Assembly (NCBI RefSeq): GCF_023349125.1
Contig: NZ_JAKIKT010000006.1
Location: 248,001-312,000 of the forward strand
Direction: 5' to 3'
DNA length: 64,000 nt
Source: Shewanella corallii
GTDB lineage: Bacteria; Pseudomonadota; Gammaproteobacteria; Enterobacterales; Shewanellaceae
Notes under the pieces: model-generated
The model's input: only the letters and a program-made list of their open reading frames with translations
Database searches by the model: none
What the model was told of the DNA's origin: nothing
Shown here: in pieces, positions 8,444 through 17,376 of the stretch
Layout of the letters: every line of letters starts with the position of its first letter
How positions within the stretch are numbered: position 1 is the stretch's first letter
Position numbers and translations under genes: made by a program

Positions 8444-8971
8444 TCAGCTGGACTCAAACACTCTGTGTTCTGCCTTCGGCCAGTCGCTGGCCAGGGCTGG
8501 AATGTCACCTTTGAACAGGGCAACAAGGTAATCGCTAAAGCTGAGTCTGTGCAGCTGGAAGCCTGAACCTCGCACTTCACAGGTCATAGTTGGCCAGGTA
8601 TCCGGCTGGCCCTCGGTGAGCCAGCCATAGTAATTGCCGTTGTCATCACTGGCGCAGGGGAGAAAGCCGGGTGAGTGAGGAAACAGAGAGTAAGCAGCTT
8701 GCGCTGGCAATGCTTGTCGAAGCGATGTCTCCGCCTGCAGGAATCTTTGCTGCTCTTCAATAAACTCTGGCGTAAACGGATTCCATATCCACAGAAAGTC
8801 TCCCAGCGTGCCGGAACCATAGGTTTGTATCAGCTGCCGAAAGTCCGAAGGCAAGGCTGTGGTCAGCTTGAGTTCTGTGTGTTGCCACAGTCCAGGTTTA
8901 TCAAGCCCGGTTGGCTTTGTTGGTGGCGGGATGATTTGGCTCAGTGGGCTCATATCAGCCACATCGACCAT
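8444..8971 (-). CDS. SMI1/KNR4 (SUKH) domain protein
   Basis: The 175 residues contain the SUKH signature LPSDFRQLIQTYGSGTLGDF at about residues 40-59, followed by acidic and aromatic strands. In bacteria SUKH proteins are common immunity proteins against polymorphic toxins, but many are solitary with unknown roles. No toxin gene is adjacent. The ATG at 8971 lies inside the upstream Lrp-type gene (17-base overlap); a second in-frame ATG at 8953 begins one base after that gene's stop and is equally plausible. It is convergent with the YheO-like gene, only two bases apart. Confidence 0.78.
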   Translation of the reverse strand: MVDVADMSPLSQIIPPPTKPTGLDKPGLWQHTELKLTTALPSDFRQLIQTYGSGTLGDFLWIWNPFTPEFIEEQQRFLQAETSLRQALPAQAAYSLFPHSPGFLPCASDDNGNYYGWLTEGQPDTWPTMTCEVRGSGFQLHRLSFSDYLVALFKGDIPALASDWPKAEHRVFESS

Positions 8972-9386
8972 TTATCCATTCACTCATGACGATATGGGTG
9001 CGGATCCGGGTGACATCGTCATGGGCATCAATTTGCTCGCGTATCTCATGCAAGCGCTGCATGGAGTCAGCTTTAAGGTGCACCAGAAAGTCCATTTCGC
9101 CACTGATACCGTGACAGGTGATGATTTCGGGAAATTGGTTGAACAGGGTGACCAGATCTTTGCAGCGACGGCTGCGATGATGAACTTCAAAGTAGGCAGC
9201 GACACCGGTTTTCTGGGATTCACTCAGCAGCACCTGATAGCCGCGAATAACTCCTGATTGCTCCAGTTTTTTGAGCCTGTCGGTCACTGCGCTGCGACTG
9301 AGATTAACCTGTTGCGCCAGTGCCGACATGCTTTGGCGGGCGTCCTGCTTGAGAGCGGCGATAATTGCCTGATCGAATTTATCCAT
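8955..9386 (-). CDS. Lrp/AsnC-family transcriptional regulator
   Basis: The 143 residues show the AsnC-type HTH at the N-terminus (MDKFDQAIIAALKQDARQS, then LSRSAVTDRLKKLEQSGVI) and a C-terminal RAM ligand-binding domain (ISGEMDFLVHLKADSMQRLH). These regulators sense amino acids. An amino acid exporter of YjeH type lies about 800 bases away, and Lrp-family proteins often control such exporters; the link is positional only. The gene overlaps the SUKH gene downstream. Confidence 0.92.
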   Translation of the reverse strand: MDKFDQAIIAALKQDARQSMSALAQQVNLSRSAVTDRLKKLEQSGVIRGYQVLLSESQKTGVAAYFEVHHRSRRCKDLVTLFNQFPEIITCHGISGEMDFLVHLKADSMQRLHEIREQIDAHDDVTRIRTHIVMSEWINGRCG

Positions 9387-9449
9387 CCGGCTATCCTATA
9401 GTCAGTGCTGATATAGATGCAATTACTCACTTAACTGATTAAGGAAACA

Positions 9450-9860
9450 CTAACTTTTGCCTTTCTCCGTTACCGAGATCTTTTCCACACCAGCCGTTTT
9501 AACCTGATCCATCACCTTGACCACCAGACCATGGCGGGCTTCTTTTTCTGCCTGGATCAGAACGGCTGCCTCGGGCGCTTCAGCCAATCTTTGCTGCACG
9601 TTGGGGGTGACCCGTTCCACATCCACCAGGCGGTCGCCGATTCTAATCAGGCCACTGTTCTCAACAGTGATCAGGATATTGTCACTCTTCTTGGAATTGG
9701 TAGGCGTGTTGTTCTCCGGGGTGTTGTATTCAATCCCTGTTGGTTTAACAAAGGAGGTGGTCACGATAAAGAAGATCAGCATGATAAATACAATATCGAG
9801 CATGGGGGTCATGTCGATTTCTGCTTCTTCATGCTCGTGGGCGTGTTTTTTTCGTTTCAT
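9450..9860 (-). CDS. exbD: ExbD/TolR-family protein, orphan
   Basis: The start at 9860 follows a strong GGGAGG site and yields 136 residues. A cytoplasmic stub rich in His and Glu leads into one transmembrane helix (residues ~18-40). This helix carries the essential aspartate in EIDMTPMLDIVFIMLIFFI, followed by a periplasmic domain. ExbD works with the proton channel ExbB to energise TonB or a similar protein. No exbB or tonB is next to it, which is unusual; it may partner products encoded elsewhere. Confidence 0.9.
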   Translation of the reverse strand: MKRKKHAHEHEEAEIDMTPMLDIVFIMLIFFIVTTSFVKPTGIEYNTPENNTPTNSKKSDNILITVENSGLIRIGDRLVDVERVTPNVQQRLAEAPEAAVLIQAEKEARHGLVVKVMDQVKTAGVEKISVTEKGKS

Positions 9861-10165
9861 GTTTCCTCCCAGGTAGTCCCTGGTTGTTAGTGCACCTGTT
9901 TGGTGCTTTATGTTGTTGGGTGAAAATGCAATGCAATGCAACCAACCGAATACTAGGTCTGTTGTGCAAAATCACACCACAGTTTTTTTGCTGGTTTCAG
10001 CAGGCTTTTGCGTGAAATTTGAACTGCGTCAGAAAATTCGGGTTGCCCGACTCCGACAAAACAGCGCCTGTATAGCTTTGTTTCCGTCAAAGTGAGGGGA
10101 ATTCCGGCAGTTTGCGTCTGGTGAACTCCGTATACTGTTGCCAGTTTGTAACGCGTGGGGGTGAG
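9861..10165. other. Intergenic region between divergent exbD and yjeH-like genes
   Basis: About 305 bases separate two divergent start codons, so both promoters must lie here. The only visible regularity is ATGCA repeated three times at 9926-9940. I see no gene. Confidence 0.6.
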
Positions 10166-11410
10166 ATGAGCGCAACGATTGGACGCTGGCAGGGAGCCAG
10201 CCTGTTGGCGACAACATTGCTTGGAACCGGAGTGTTTATTTTGCCCCAATTGACCGCTGCCGCGGCTGGTGAACAGGCGCTGATAGCATGGCTGCTGCTG
10301 ACGCTGGCGATAATTCCGGTTGCCATTGTGTTTGCCGCACTGGCGGGACGCTACCCCCATGCTGGTGGCCCCGCCTATTTTGTGGAGCAGGCTTTTGGTG
10401 CCACAGCAGGGCGCACCATAGGACTGATCTTTTTGCTGGTCGTCCCGCTTGGAATGCCCGCCGCCCTGCTGATGGGGTATGAGTTTATCCATGCTCTGCA
10501 TGCCTTTGAGGGCAACTCGCCTTTGTATATTCAACTGGCTGCCATTGTGCTTTTGTTCGCCCTTAACTGGCCTGGATTGCAATTGTCGGCAAAGTTTCAA
10601 ATGGCCCTGACGCTGGCGATGGTCGCCGTGGTGCTGTTTATGTTGGTGATGTCTGGCGCCATGGAGTCACAAACTCAAATGACCCCTTCCGGGCTTGCCG
10701 ACTTTGGCGGCGGTGGTGTGATGGCGGCGCTGGCGATCGCTTTCTGGAGTTTCCTGGGGTTGGAAGCCATGACCCACCTTGCGGCAGAGTTTAAATCCCC
10801 CAGAGAGGATATGAAGCTGGCCATGATCGGCGGCACTGTGCTGGTGGGGGGGCTTTATCTGGCCTGTACCTGGCTGGTCCTGGCCTATCCCAATGACGAA
10901 TCCCTGGCAATGGTGGGAATTTTGCAAAGTCTGCTGGGAGGTTTTGGTCAATGGATTATCTGCATACTCGGCTTGGCCAGCAGCCTGGCTACGGTCAATG
11001 TTTACTGTGCCGGAACCTCCAGGCTGATTGCCAGCTTTAGTGAGCAGGGCGTGCTTCCTGCCCTGCTCAAGCAAAGGAATCGACATGAGGTCCCCGCGCT
11101 GGCGATGGCAATATTGCTGTCCCTGTCGGCGCTGGTGACTGCGGCTGTGCATTGGTGGCATATCGATCTCGAGTCTTTGGTGGTGTGGGTCAATGGCGTG
11201 TTTGTGATCATCTATATGTCGGCAATGATCGCCGCCGTGCGGCTGTTGCCCCGGGGATATCTGACGCCAGTGGTGTTGGCGCTGGGCTTTTGTTTGCTGA
11301 TGGCCTGGAGTCTGGCCGGGGACATGATGTATGGCGTGGTGATCACTATTGGCGTAGCTCTGGCGCTGCACTTAAGGGGGCGGAGCAAGACCAATATTGC
11401 GTCGATCTGA
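10166..11410 (+). CDS. yjeH: YjeH-like amino acid exporter (APC superfamily)
   Basis: This 414-residue inner-membrane protein of about 12 helices starts at 10166 (MSATIGRWQGASLLATTLLGTGVFILPQ) with GGGGTGAG upstream. Its start and length match E. coli YjeH, which exports methionine and branched-chain amino acids. The APC motif GTGVFILP in helix 1 supports the superfamily. It stands alone, with an Lrp-type regulator nearby on the other strand that could control it. Export rather than import is assumed from the homologue. Confidence 0.82.
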   Translation: MSATIGRWQGASLLATTLLGTGVFILPQLTAAAAGEQALIAWLLLTLAIIPVAIVFAALAGRYPHAGGPAYFVEQAFGATAGRTIGLIFLLVVPLGMPAALLMGYEFIHALHAFEGNSPLYIQLAAIVLLFALNWPGLQLSAKFQMALTLAMVAVVLFMLVMSGAMESQTQMTPSGLADFGGGGVMAALAIAFWSFLGLEAMTHLAAEFKSPREDMKLAMIGGTVLVGGLYLACTWLVLAYPNDESLAMVGILQSLLGGFGQWIICILGLASSLATVNVYCAGTSRLIASFSEQGVLPALLKQRNRHEVPALAMAILLSLSALVTAAVHWWHIDLESLVVWVNGVFVIIYMSAMIAAVRLLPRGYLTPVVLALGFCLLMAWSLAGDMMYGVVITIGVALALHLRGRSKTNIASI

Positions 11411-11501
11411 CCTGATCCCACCTGTTTTCCCTGACTTAAAAACAGCAGGTCGTTATCTCCTCGTCTATATTTTTTATAGAGGATAAAAAGGAGAAAGAAT
11501 T

Positions 11502-12329
11502 ATGGGATCTGCGGCACTGCTTGAAAGAATTGATGACCTGCCACGTCTCCCCAAAGCGATTAGTGAGCTCTTGGATGCAGTTAATGATGAGTCCGCCACT
11601 ATTAAGGGAATTGCCGAGAAAGTGTCGCAGGACCAACTGGTTACCGCCCGTGTTTTGAGGATGGCCAACTCGGCTTACTTCGGCCGCAGCCGGGAGGTGG
11701 GGAGTCTGGATGAAGCTGTTATCCGTTTGGGGATGCAAAAGCTCAGAACCCTGGTGATTGCCTCGGCGGTGGTGGGGGCCATGCCGGAGATTGAGGGCTT
11801 TGATATTGGCGAGTTCTGGGGCCACACCTTTGAGGTAGCAGTTCATTGTCAGGCCATGGCCAGAAACGTCGATGGTGTCGAACCAGATGCTGCCTTTACC
11901 TGCGCAATTTTGCACAGCATTGGCGATATGCTGATTGCCGTAGTGGCACCAGACAAGGTGCTGGAAATTAAAGATGAGATTGCCCGGGGGATGGAAAAGG
12001 CCCAGGCCGAAGAGAGAGTACTGGGATACGATTCGGCGCAGTTGGGGGCGCTGTTGGCAGAGAACTGGAAGTTCCCGTTGCAGTTGGTGGATGGTATTCG
12101 ATTCCAGTACGAGCCCAAGCGCTCCCGTCCTTACTCTTCACTCGCGGGCTTGCTGCACACATCCAAAGCGTTAATTGCCGGTTGGGATGAGGTGTGTGAC
12201 ACAGATAAGTCCTGCTGGATGTCACAGAAGGCTGCCGATGCCGGTTTACGACTGCAGATGTCTGAGCTTGCCGGTACCCTGGAGGAGATCCGTGGCCAGG
12301 GCTATGAAATGGGCAAGATGTTGGCCTGA
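11502..12329 (+). CDS. HDOD-domain signalling protein
   Basis: The 275-residue protein is almost entirely an HDOD domain: PRLPKAISELLDAVND near the start, the ARVLRMANSAYFGRS segment at about residues 49-63, and LHSIGDMLIAV replacing the HD phosphodiesterase core. HDOD proteins lack metal-dependent phosphodiesterase residues and act in signalling. Nothing else is fused to it. A good AAAAAGGAG site precedes the ATG and a palindromic terminator follows. Confidence 0.88.
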   Translation: MGSAALLERIDDLPRLPKAISELLDAVNDESATIKGIAEKVSQDQLVTARVLRMANSAYFGRSREVGSLDEAVIRLGMQKLRTLVIASAVVGAMPEIEGFDIGEFWGHTFEVAVHCQAMARNVDGVEPDAAFTCAILHSIGDMLIAVVAPDKVLEIKDEIARGMEKAQAEERVLGYDSAQLGALLAENWKFPLQLVDGIRFQYEPKRSRPYSSLAGLLHTSKALIAGWDEVCDTDKSCWMSQKAADAGLRLQMSELAGTLEEIRGQGYEMGKMLA

Positions 12330-12345
12330 TGCCAATGATTGAATT

Positions 12346-12373
12346 AAAGAAGCCGGCAATTGCCGGCTTCTTT
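12346..12373. terminator. Perfectly palindromic bidirectional terminator
   Basis: A 28-base perfect palindrome built on AAGAAGCCGGCAA and its complement lies between the HDOD gene and the convergent TerB-like gene, with A and T ends on either side. Confidence 0.88.
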
Positions 12374-12375
12374 CG

Positions 12376-12825
12376 TTAGCGCATCTCCATGGCGCGGTTT
12401 CTCAGCTGTATTAACTCGGAATGTTTGAGATAGAGCAGTTCTGACATACGGCGGATAATCTGATCTTCATACTGGCACAGTTGACCATCTGCGTAGGCAA
12501 GTTGCCACATCGCCAGTACCAGGTTTTGCTTCTGATCCAGTGTGAAGGCGTCGTTCACCTCATTGGTGAACTCATAGAGAGAAGTGGCTTCATTCTGTCG
12601 GGTCTTGGCTGTCATCAGCAGATCCCGGCTGTCTTCGGGGCTCAGGCCCAGGGTTTCCTGCATCACTTTGGGCAACAATTGCTCCTCTTCGGGAGATAAC
12701 ACCTCGTCGGCATAGACAACTTCCAGCAGCATGCTGGCGGCGGCCAGATCCAGGTTTCGTTGCTTTTCCTCGGGCGTTTCTGCGTGCATATGGGCGTTCA
12801 GAAACTGTTTCAGCTTGGCAATCAT
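12376..12825 (-). CDS. TerB-like (tellurite resistance TerB family) protein
   Basis: The 149-residue helical protein has two TerB-type acidic helical repeats (LLEVVYADEVLSPEEEQLL and LAMWQLAYADGQLCQYED), which in TerB bind metal. The ATG at 12825 is preferred because GGTGG precedes it; a GTG at 12834 is also in frame. No ter cluster is present, so tellurite resistance is not implied. Confidence 0.82.
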   Translation of the reverse strand: MIAKLKQFLNAHMHAETPEEKQRNLDLAAASMLLEVVYADEVLSPEEEQLLPKVMQETLGLSPEDSRDLLMTAKTRQNEATSLYEFTNEVNDAFTLDQKQNLVLAMWQLAYADGQLCQYEDQIIRRMSELLYLKHSELIQLRNRAMEMR

Positions 12826-12957
12826 ATCCACCACTTATATCAGAGAAAGCTTTCTTAAAGCCTAGCAAATCTTAATGCTGCTGACAGCATATGGATATCT
12901 GTCAGGCGCCTGAGATGAAAGCAGTTTAATTTGGAATAAGGGTGTCGCAGAAACAAC

Positions 12958-12980
12958 AAAGGGGCGATAAGCGCCCCTTT
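12958..12980 (-). terminator. Intrinsic terminator of the DUF2780 gene
   Basis: AAAGGGGCG (12958-12966) pairs with CGCCCCTTT (12972-12980) around a 5-base loop, 24 bases downstream of the minus-strand gene. Confidence 0.8.
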
Positions 12981-13004
12981 GAAAGGTGTTTGAGCTGCCT
13001 GGAG

Positions 13005-13538
13005 TTACAGGAAGCTGTTCAGACCCTGACTCAGCAGATCAACGGCTTCGTTGCCTGAATTTTGCTGCAGATATTGCTTCAGCAGGTTAACCATAGGCAT
13101 GGCCAGATCTTTGGAGATGCCCAGCTTTTCAAAGGCGTCATACACCATAGCGCCGCCCTGCAGGGATTGTCCCAGATCGCCAGCCTTGGACAGCAAGCCC
13201 GACATGCCTTCGTTCTGTTCCAGCAATGGCGCAGCGGCCATCAGCAGATCTGCGCCTGGAATATCCTTGGTGAGCTCCGAGAACTGGCCGCTGTCGAGGG
13301 AAGATTTGGCGACATTCAGCAAAGTCCCCAGACCACCTTCAGCCTGTTTCTGATTCAGGCCAAGCTGGCCCATGGCTTCACTGACCAGTGGGTTATCTGC
13401 CAGCGCTTGAGTTGCGGGTTGGGTCTGCTCCGTTTTTTGTTCTTCACCGCCACCGAACAGGTCATCAAACCAACCAGCATGGGCAGGAAGGGTAAGTGCG
13501 CTGAGCAGCAAAATACTGCATGTCAGGGGAGATTTCAT
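13005..13538 (-). CDS. Secreted DUF2780 family protein
   Basis: The 177 residues start with a signal peptide (MKSPLTCSILLLSALTLPAHA). The mature protein rich in Gly, Leu, Gln and Ser begins GWFDDLFGGG and resembles DUF2780 (VcgC/VcgE type) proteins. It has no catalytic motif or transmembrane segment after the leader. It is a single gene with its own terminator. The function is unknown. Confidence 0.75.
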   Translation of the reverse strand: MKSPLTCSILLLSALTLPAHAGWFDDLFGGGEEQKTEQTQPATQALADNPLVSEAMGQLGLNQKQAEGGLGTLLNVAKSSLDSGQFSELTKDIPGADLLMAAAPLLEQNEGMSGLLSKAGDLGQSLQGGAMVYDAFEKLGISKDLAMPMVNLLKQYLQQNSGNEAVDLLSQGLNSFL

Positions 13539-13776
13539 AGTGACTGCCTCTGTCTCGATTCAAAATGAGCACCATAATAGCCTGATTTACAAATCTGTTG
13601 CATAGTTTTCTGGTTGTATCTTAAGGCGCGCTTCAGGCTACAGATGCTAATCTCGCTGCGAAACTAAAACCCCTTGTTACCTTATTAAGCCAGACATCGG
13701 CTTTCCAAACTTGGGGGGATTTGGGTATTCTTAGCGCCATTATTGTTTGATTTTCTATTAACTCTTTGGGAAGGCC

Positions 13777-14487
13777 ATGTCGTTGTCTGCCATTTTCAGT
13801 GAAGCCCTGTACTTTTTCCGTAATCATCTGCGTCAGCTGGCCATTTTGACCGGCCCGCTGTTGCTGCTGCAGGTGGGTCTGCAGTTATGGCTGGGGAAGC
13901 AAATGCTGGCGCTGGATCAAAACAATCCGGAATTCAGCAGTATGCATATGGTTACCCTGATGGTTCTGCTGTTGATCTTCTCCTGGCTGATCGCCGCGCT
14001 GACCGCGTTTCTGGACTGGCGCTCTCAGGGTCATGAACCTACCAATAACCAGGTGCTGTTCGGCAGCCTGCAGTTTGTGCCGACTCTGCTGCTGGCGGGT
14101 GTGTTCTCAGGTATGGCGATTATTGCGCCTGTGATGCTGGGGGCTGCTTTTGGTGGCTTATGGATTATCGGCTTGCCTATCAGTGTGTATCTGTTCGCCC
14201 GTCTGGCTTATGTGAACTTTATGGTGGTGACTGAAAAGCTTACACCACTGGGCGCGATTAAGAGCAGCTTTACCTTCAGTGGCCCGATTGCCATGAAAAC
14301 CATGCTGGTGTTGATGATGTATATCCCACTGTCGCTGGTGGGTGGCACTCTGAGTGCAGTAGTGGCGCAGGCTGGTCTGGTGCCTCAGTTGATTATGGAT
14401 ACCCTGCTGGCCTTTGTTGGCCTGTTTGTGAATATCGCTTTGTTCCGCTTGTATATGGTGACCCGCGCGCAACACGCCGGTGAGTAA
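13777..14487 (+). CDS. YciC-like inner-membrane protein
   Basis: The 236-residue protein has about six hydrophobic helices and opens MSLSAIFSEALYFFRNHL, typical of the UPF0259/YciC family. The function of this family is not known. It is followed after 11 bases by the DUF4145-Sel1 gene, probably in one operon. Confidence 0.78.
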   Translation: MSLSAIFSEALYFFRNHLRQLAILTGPLLLLQVGLQLWLGKQMLALDQNNPEFSSMHMVTLMVLLLIFSWLIAALTAFLDWRSQGHEPTNNQVLFGSLQFVPTLLLAGVFSGMAIIAPVMLGAAFGGLWIIGLPISVYLFARLAYVNFMVVTEKLTPLGAIKSSFTFSGPIAMKTMLVLMMYIPLSLVGGTLSAVVAQAGLVPQLIMDTLLAFVGLFVNIALFRLYMVTRAQHAGE

Positions 14488-14498
14488 GGAGAGCGGAC

Positions 14499-15902
14499 AT
14501 GAAGGATGCTGATTTTGTCCGAAGTTTGGTGCCGGAGCTGGCCCCGGATTATGAAGAAGCCAAGGGTTATGTCGGCGATGTGCCGACCCAGGCGCTGCTG
14601 CATATACGCACCTTTGCCCATAAGCTGGCAGAGCGGTTGGTCGGGGACAAGGTCAGCTTCGACAGCCCCAATCTTTACGACAGAATCGAGCAACTGAATC
14701 AGTCCCGTCTGATCGACGTACCCACAGCCAGAGCCCTGCATAAACTGCGGGGCCATGGTAACCGTGGTGCCCACCCGGAAAAGTACCACCTGACCCGTGA
14801 GCAGCTGCAAACCCTGGCCGCTAAAGCGATACGGGATTGCCTGTCACTGTTGGAACACCTGCACTATAAATGGCATCGCAAGCCTGCTCCTGAGTATGAG
14901 TTCGATGCCACTTCGACTTTGTCTGCCAGGGAGCTTTGCTACCGCGCTGTGATGGAGGATGACCCCAAGGCCCAGTATCTGCTTGGCGTGTCACTTAAAT
15001 CCCGTGCCCTGATGGAGCTGGAGCAGGAACAGGCGCTGGCCGACAGCGCTGATGTGGTGCCGCTGAAGTTCTCAGACAAGAGTTTTGCCAAGGCCGCTCA
15101 TTGGTTCTCACTGGCCGCAGACACTGTGCCCGAAGCCCTGTTTGAACATGGTGTGGCGCTGCTTCATGGTTACACTTCGGCGCCGGATCCCTGCGCCGGT
15201 GAGCAGTCCATCGCTGAGGCGGCAGAGCAGGGTGTTGAAGCGGCTCTGGCACTGCTGGGTTACTTCTATCTGGTGGGCAGCGATTGTCATGGTCAGGATG
15301 ATGTCAGGGCGGAATCTCTGTTGCAGCAAGCAGCTGAGACTGGCAATAACGAGGCCATGTCCAACCTTGGGGTGCTTTGGTATCAGCGTGGTGATTTGTC
15401 CAAAGCCCACTACTGGATCTGTAAGGCTGCCCGGGAGGGATTCGCCAATGCCCAGTACCATCTGGCATTGATGCTGGCCAACGGCGAGGGTTGTCAGCGG
15501 GATTTGGAGTCCAGCGAATACTGGTTTGCCGAGGCGGCTGAACATGGGCACCTTGATGCCATGCTGGAGCGCGCCCGTCACATGTTGAATGATGACAGTG
15601 CTTTTGGCAGTGACCTGTCCAGAGCAGAGGATTATCTGCGCCAGGTGATTCGCTATGGCCACAGTGTACCGGCCATGCTTGAGCTGAGTACGGCGCTGGC
15701 GGATGGCGTACTGGGTAGAATTGATGTGGTAGGAGCGGCAGCCTTGCTGGCACTGGCCAAAGACAGGGCCAATGAGCAGGAGGCAGAGATTGTTGCGCCG
15801 CTGCGGACATCGCTGCAGCAGCAAATTGATAAGGTGCTGCCATTGACCTCAGATAAAGCAGAGATTAAAGCGTTGCAAAGAGCCAGAGAGCTGTTGGCTT
15901 GA
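14499..15902 (+). CDS. DUF4145 domain protein with Sel1-type repeats
   Basis: The 467 residues divide in two. The N-terminal ~125 residues match DUF4145 (ALLHIRTFAHKLAERLV, then RGHGNRGAHPEK), a helical domain related to HEPN folds. The remainder is a string of Sel1/TPR-like helical repeats, for example AMSNLGVLWYQRGDLSKAHYWI and AQYHLALMLANGEG. Such proteins usually act as scaffolds; whether the DUF4145 part is catalytic cannot be seen. GGAG precedes the start, and a strong terminator follows. Confidence 0.85.
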   Translation: MKDADFVRSLVPELAPDYEEAKGYVGDVPTQALLHIRTFAHKLAERLVGDKVSFDSPNLYDRIEQLNQSRLIDVPTARALHKLRGHGNRGAHPEKYHLTREQLQTLAAKAIRDCLSLLEHLHYKWHRKPAPEYEFDATSTLSARELCYRAVMEDDPKAQYLLGVSLKSRALMELEQEQALADSADVVPLKFSDKSFAKAAHWFSLAADTVPEALFEHGVALLHGYTSAPDPCAGEQSIAEAAEQGVEAALALLGYFYLVGSDCHGQDDVRAESLLQQAAETGNNEAMSNLGVLWYQRGDLSKAHYWICKAAREGFANAQYHLALMLANGEGCQRDLESSEYWFAEAAEHGHLDAMLERARHMLNDDSAFGSDLSRAEDYLRQVIRYGHSVPAMLELSTALADGVLGRIDVVGAAALLALAKDRANEQEAEIVAPLRTSLQQQIDKVLPLTSDKAEIKALQRARELLA

Positions 15903-15920
15903 TTCTATCTGATGTTAAAA

Positions 15921-15950
15921 CAAAGGCCTGAGTGATGACTCAGGCCTTTG
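15921..15950. terminator. Intrinsic terminator
   Basis: CAAAGGCCTGAGT (15921-15933) pairs perfectly with ACTCAGGCCTTTG (15938-15950) around GATG. It separates two convergent genes and could act both ways. Confidence 0.85.
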
Positions 15951-15968
15951 TCGTTTATTCGGTTGAGG

Positions 15969-16277
15969 TCAGTACTGACCATTATCATAGGTCTGGCCTA
16001 CGTGAGGCTTGGGCTTAAAACTGTCTTTGTCCATAAAGCCGGTACGGACATAGTCCTGGGAGGTTTCCCACTGCGCAGTATGCTCCTGTTGCTCATAGCG
16101 GCGTTTCATTCTTGAAATCGCCAGTCGGCCTGTAATCATCAGCGCCAGCAGGGCAATTGCGCCAATCGCCAGCAGGACAGGCAGGGCGATAATGGCTACA
16201 AACAGTGCCGCTCCGGCAACCAACACGGCCAGCAGTCGTTGCACACCAGTCAATTGAGTCATTTGCAGTCGGTACAT
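15969..16277 (-). CDS. Small membrane protein of unknown function
   Basis: The 102 residues contain one long hydrophobic region (residues ~13-50, probably two helices) and a basic then polar C-terminal tail. An AGAGG site lies seven bases before the ATG, supporting translation. I do not recognise a family. It is a single gene between a convergent gene and the nrf operon terminator. Confidence 0.65.
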   Translation of the reverse strand: MYRLQMTQLTGVQRLLAVLVAGAALFVAIIALPVLLAIGAIALLALMITGRLAISRMKRRYEQQEHTAQWETSQDYVRTGFMDKDSFKPKPHVGQTYDNGQY

Positions 16278-16391
16278 AGTTAACCTCTTTCTTGTATTCA
16301 GGGTCAGTTTGCACCGGGTGATTTCCCAGATCGAGTGAAGAATAGTTTATTTCTGTAACCAAACGTACAGGCTGAAACATTTAAACGAAAA

Positions 16392-16421
16392 AAGCCGCTA
16401 CCCATAAATCGGCAGCGGCTT
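16392..16421 (-). terminator. Intrinsic terminator of the nrfBCD operon
   Basis: AAGCCGCT (16392-16399) and AGCGGCTT (16414-16421) form the stem. On the minus strand it runs into six T residues. It lies just downstream of nrfD. Confidence 0.85.
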
Positions 16422-16434
16422 AAAAGGTGCGGTT

Positions 16435-17376
16435 TTACAGCATGGTCATCTGGCCTGTGTAAAGAATGAAGTTACGCAGCAGCAATACGCCCAGCAGGCT
16501 CATACTGGCGGTAAACGCCACATAGCTGAATCGACGTTGAGCAGAGGCGGTCATAAACAGGTTCATCGCCAGCGGCAGTGACAGACCCAAACCAATGATG
16601 CCACCCCAGAATATCCACCCCCAGAATCCCTGACCCAGTGCGTTGCCAGCGGCTTCAAGCTTGGCACCACCACTGAGCACCAGACCGGCGAAGAAGGTAA
16701 AGATCACCAGTAGTTCAATCAGGATCAGCGGGATCTCTATCTTGTGAATAAACTTCACCTCTTTGCTGTCAGGACGTCCTTTCATCAATACTCCCAGCAG
16801 CAATGCACCTGCGGCACCTGAAGAGAGACCTGACATCAGGAAGAGTACAGGCAGCACAGGATTATTGAGCAGCGGATAGCCCGGCAGTGCCGACAACAGG
16901 AAGCCGGTATAGGCACCCAGAGACAGTGACAGGATCATTGTCAGACCTGTAATGCTGGCTTCATGAGGCTTTAACCAGGCCAGAAACTTGCCGATAAAAG
17001 GCATGCGGGATGCCGTTAACCTTGTCAGTGGACGGGCAAACAGCAGTGCCAACCAGGCAAACATAAAGACCTGGAACACCATGAGTACCATCACCCCGAG
17101 AGACATGACTGACAGCGGGTTGTAGAACACCAGGATTTTCCAGAAGTCGAAGGGTTTGGTCAGGTCTATCACCAGAATGCCCAGGCCCGCCCAGATAGCC
17201 AGAGGTGCGATTAAACAGGCGGCTCTGACAAAGTTGGATTTCCAGGCATCCTGCCCCAGACAAAAATATCTGAGCAGAATGGCGAAGAAGATAGCCCCGG
17301 CTGACATGCCAGCAAGGAACAGGTAGATAGCAATGGGCCAGTGCCACACCAGTCCGTCAAAGTGGAACGGGTTCAT
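16435..17376 (-). CDS. nrfD: NrfD/PsrC-type membrane quinol dehydrogenase subunit
   Basis: The 313-residue protein has about eight transmembrane helices and opens with HWPIAIYLFLAGMSAGAIF, the typical first-helix signature of NrfD/PsrC. NrfD oxidises quinol in the inner membrane and passes electrons to the iron-sulphur subunit NrfC. The start overlaps the nrfC stop by four bases. In E. coli the chain ends at nitrite reductase NrfA, but nrfA is not in this window, so the final acceptor is unproven. Confidence 0.9.
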   Translation of the reverse strand: MNPFHFDGLVWHWPIAIYLFLAGMSAGAIFFAILLRYFCLGQDAWKSNFVRAACLIAPLAIWAGLGILVIDLTKPFDFWKILVFYNPLSVMSLGVMVLMVFQVFMFAWLALLFARPLTRLTASRMPFIGKFLAWLKPHEASITGLTMILSLSLGAYTGFLLSALPGYPLLNNPVLPVLFLMSGLSSGAAGALLLGVLMKGRPDSKEVKFIHKIEIPLILIELLVIFTFFAGLVLSGGAKLEAAGNALGQGFWGWIFWGGIIGLGLSLPLAMNLFMTASAQRRFSYVAFTASMSLLGVLLLRNFILYTGQMTML

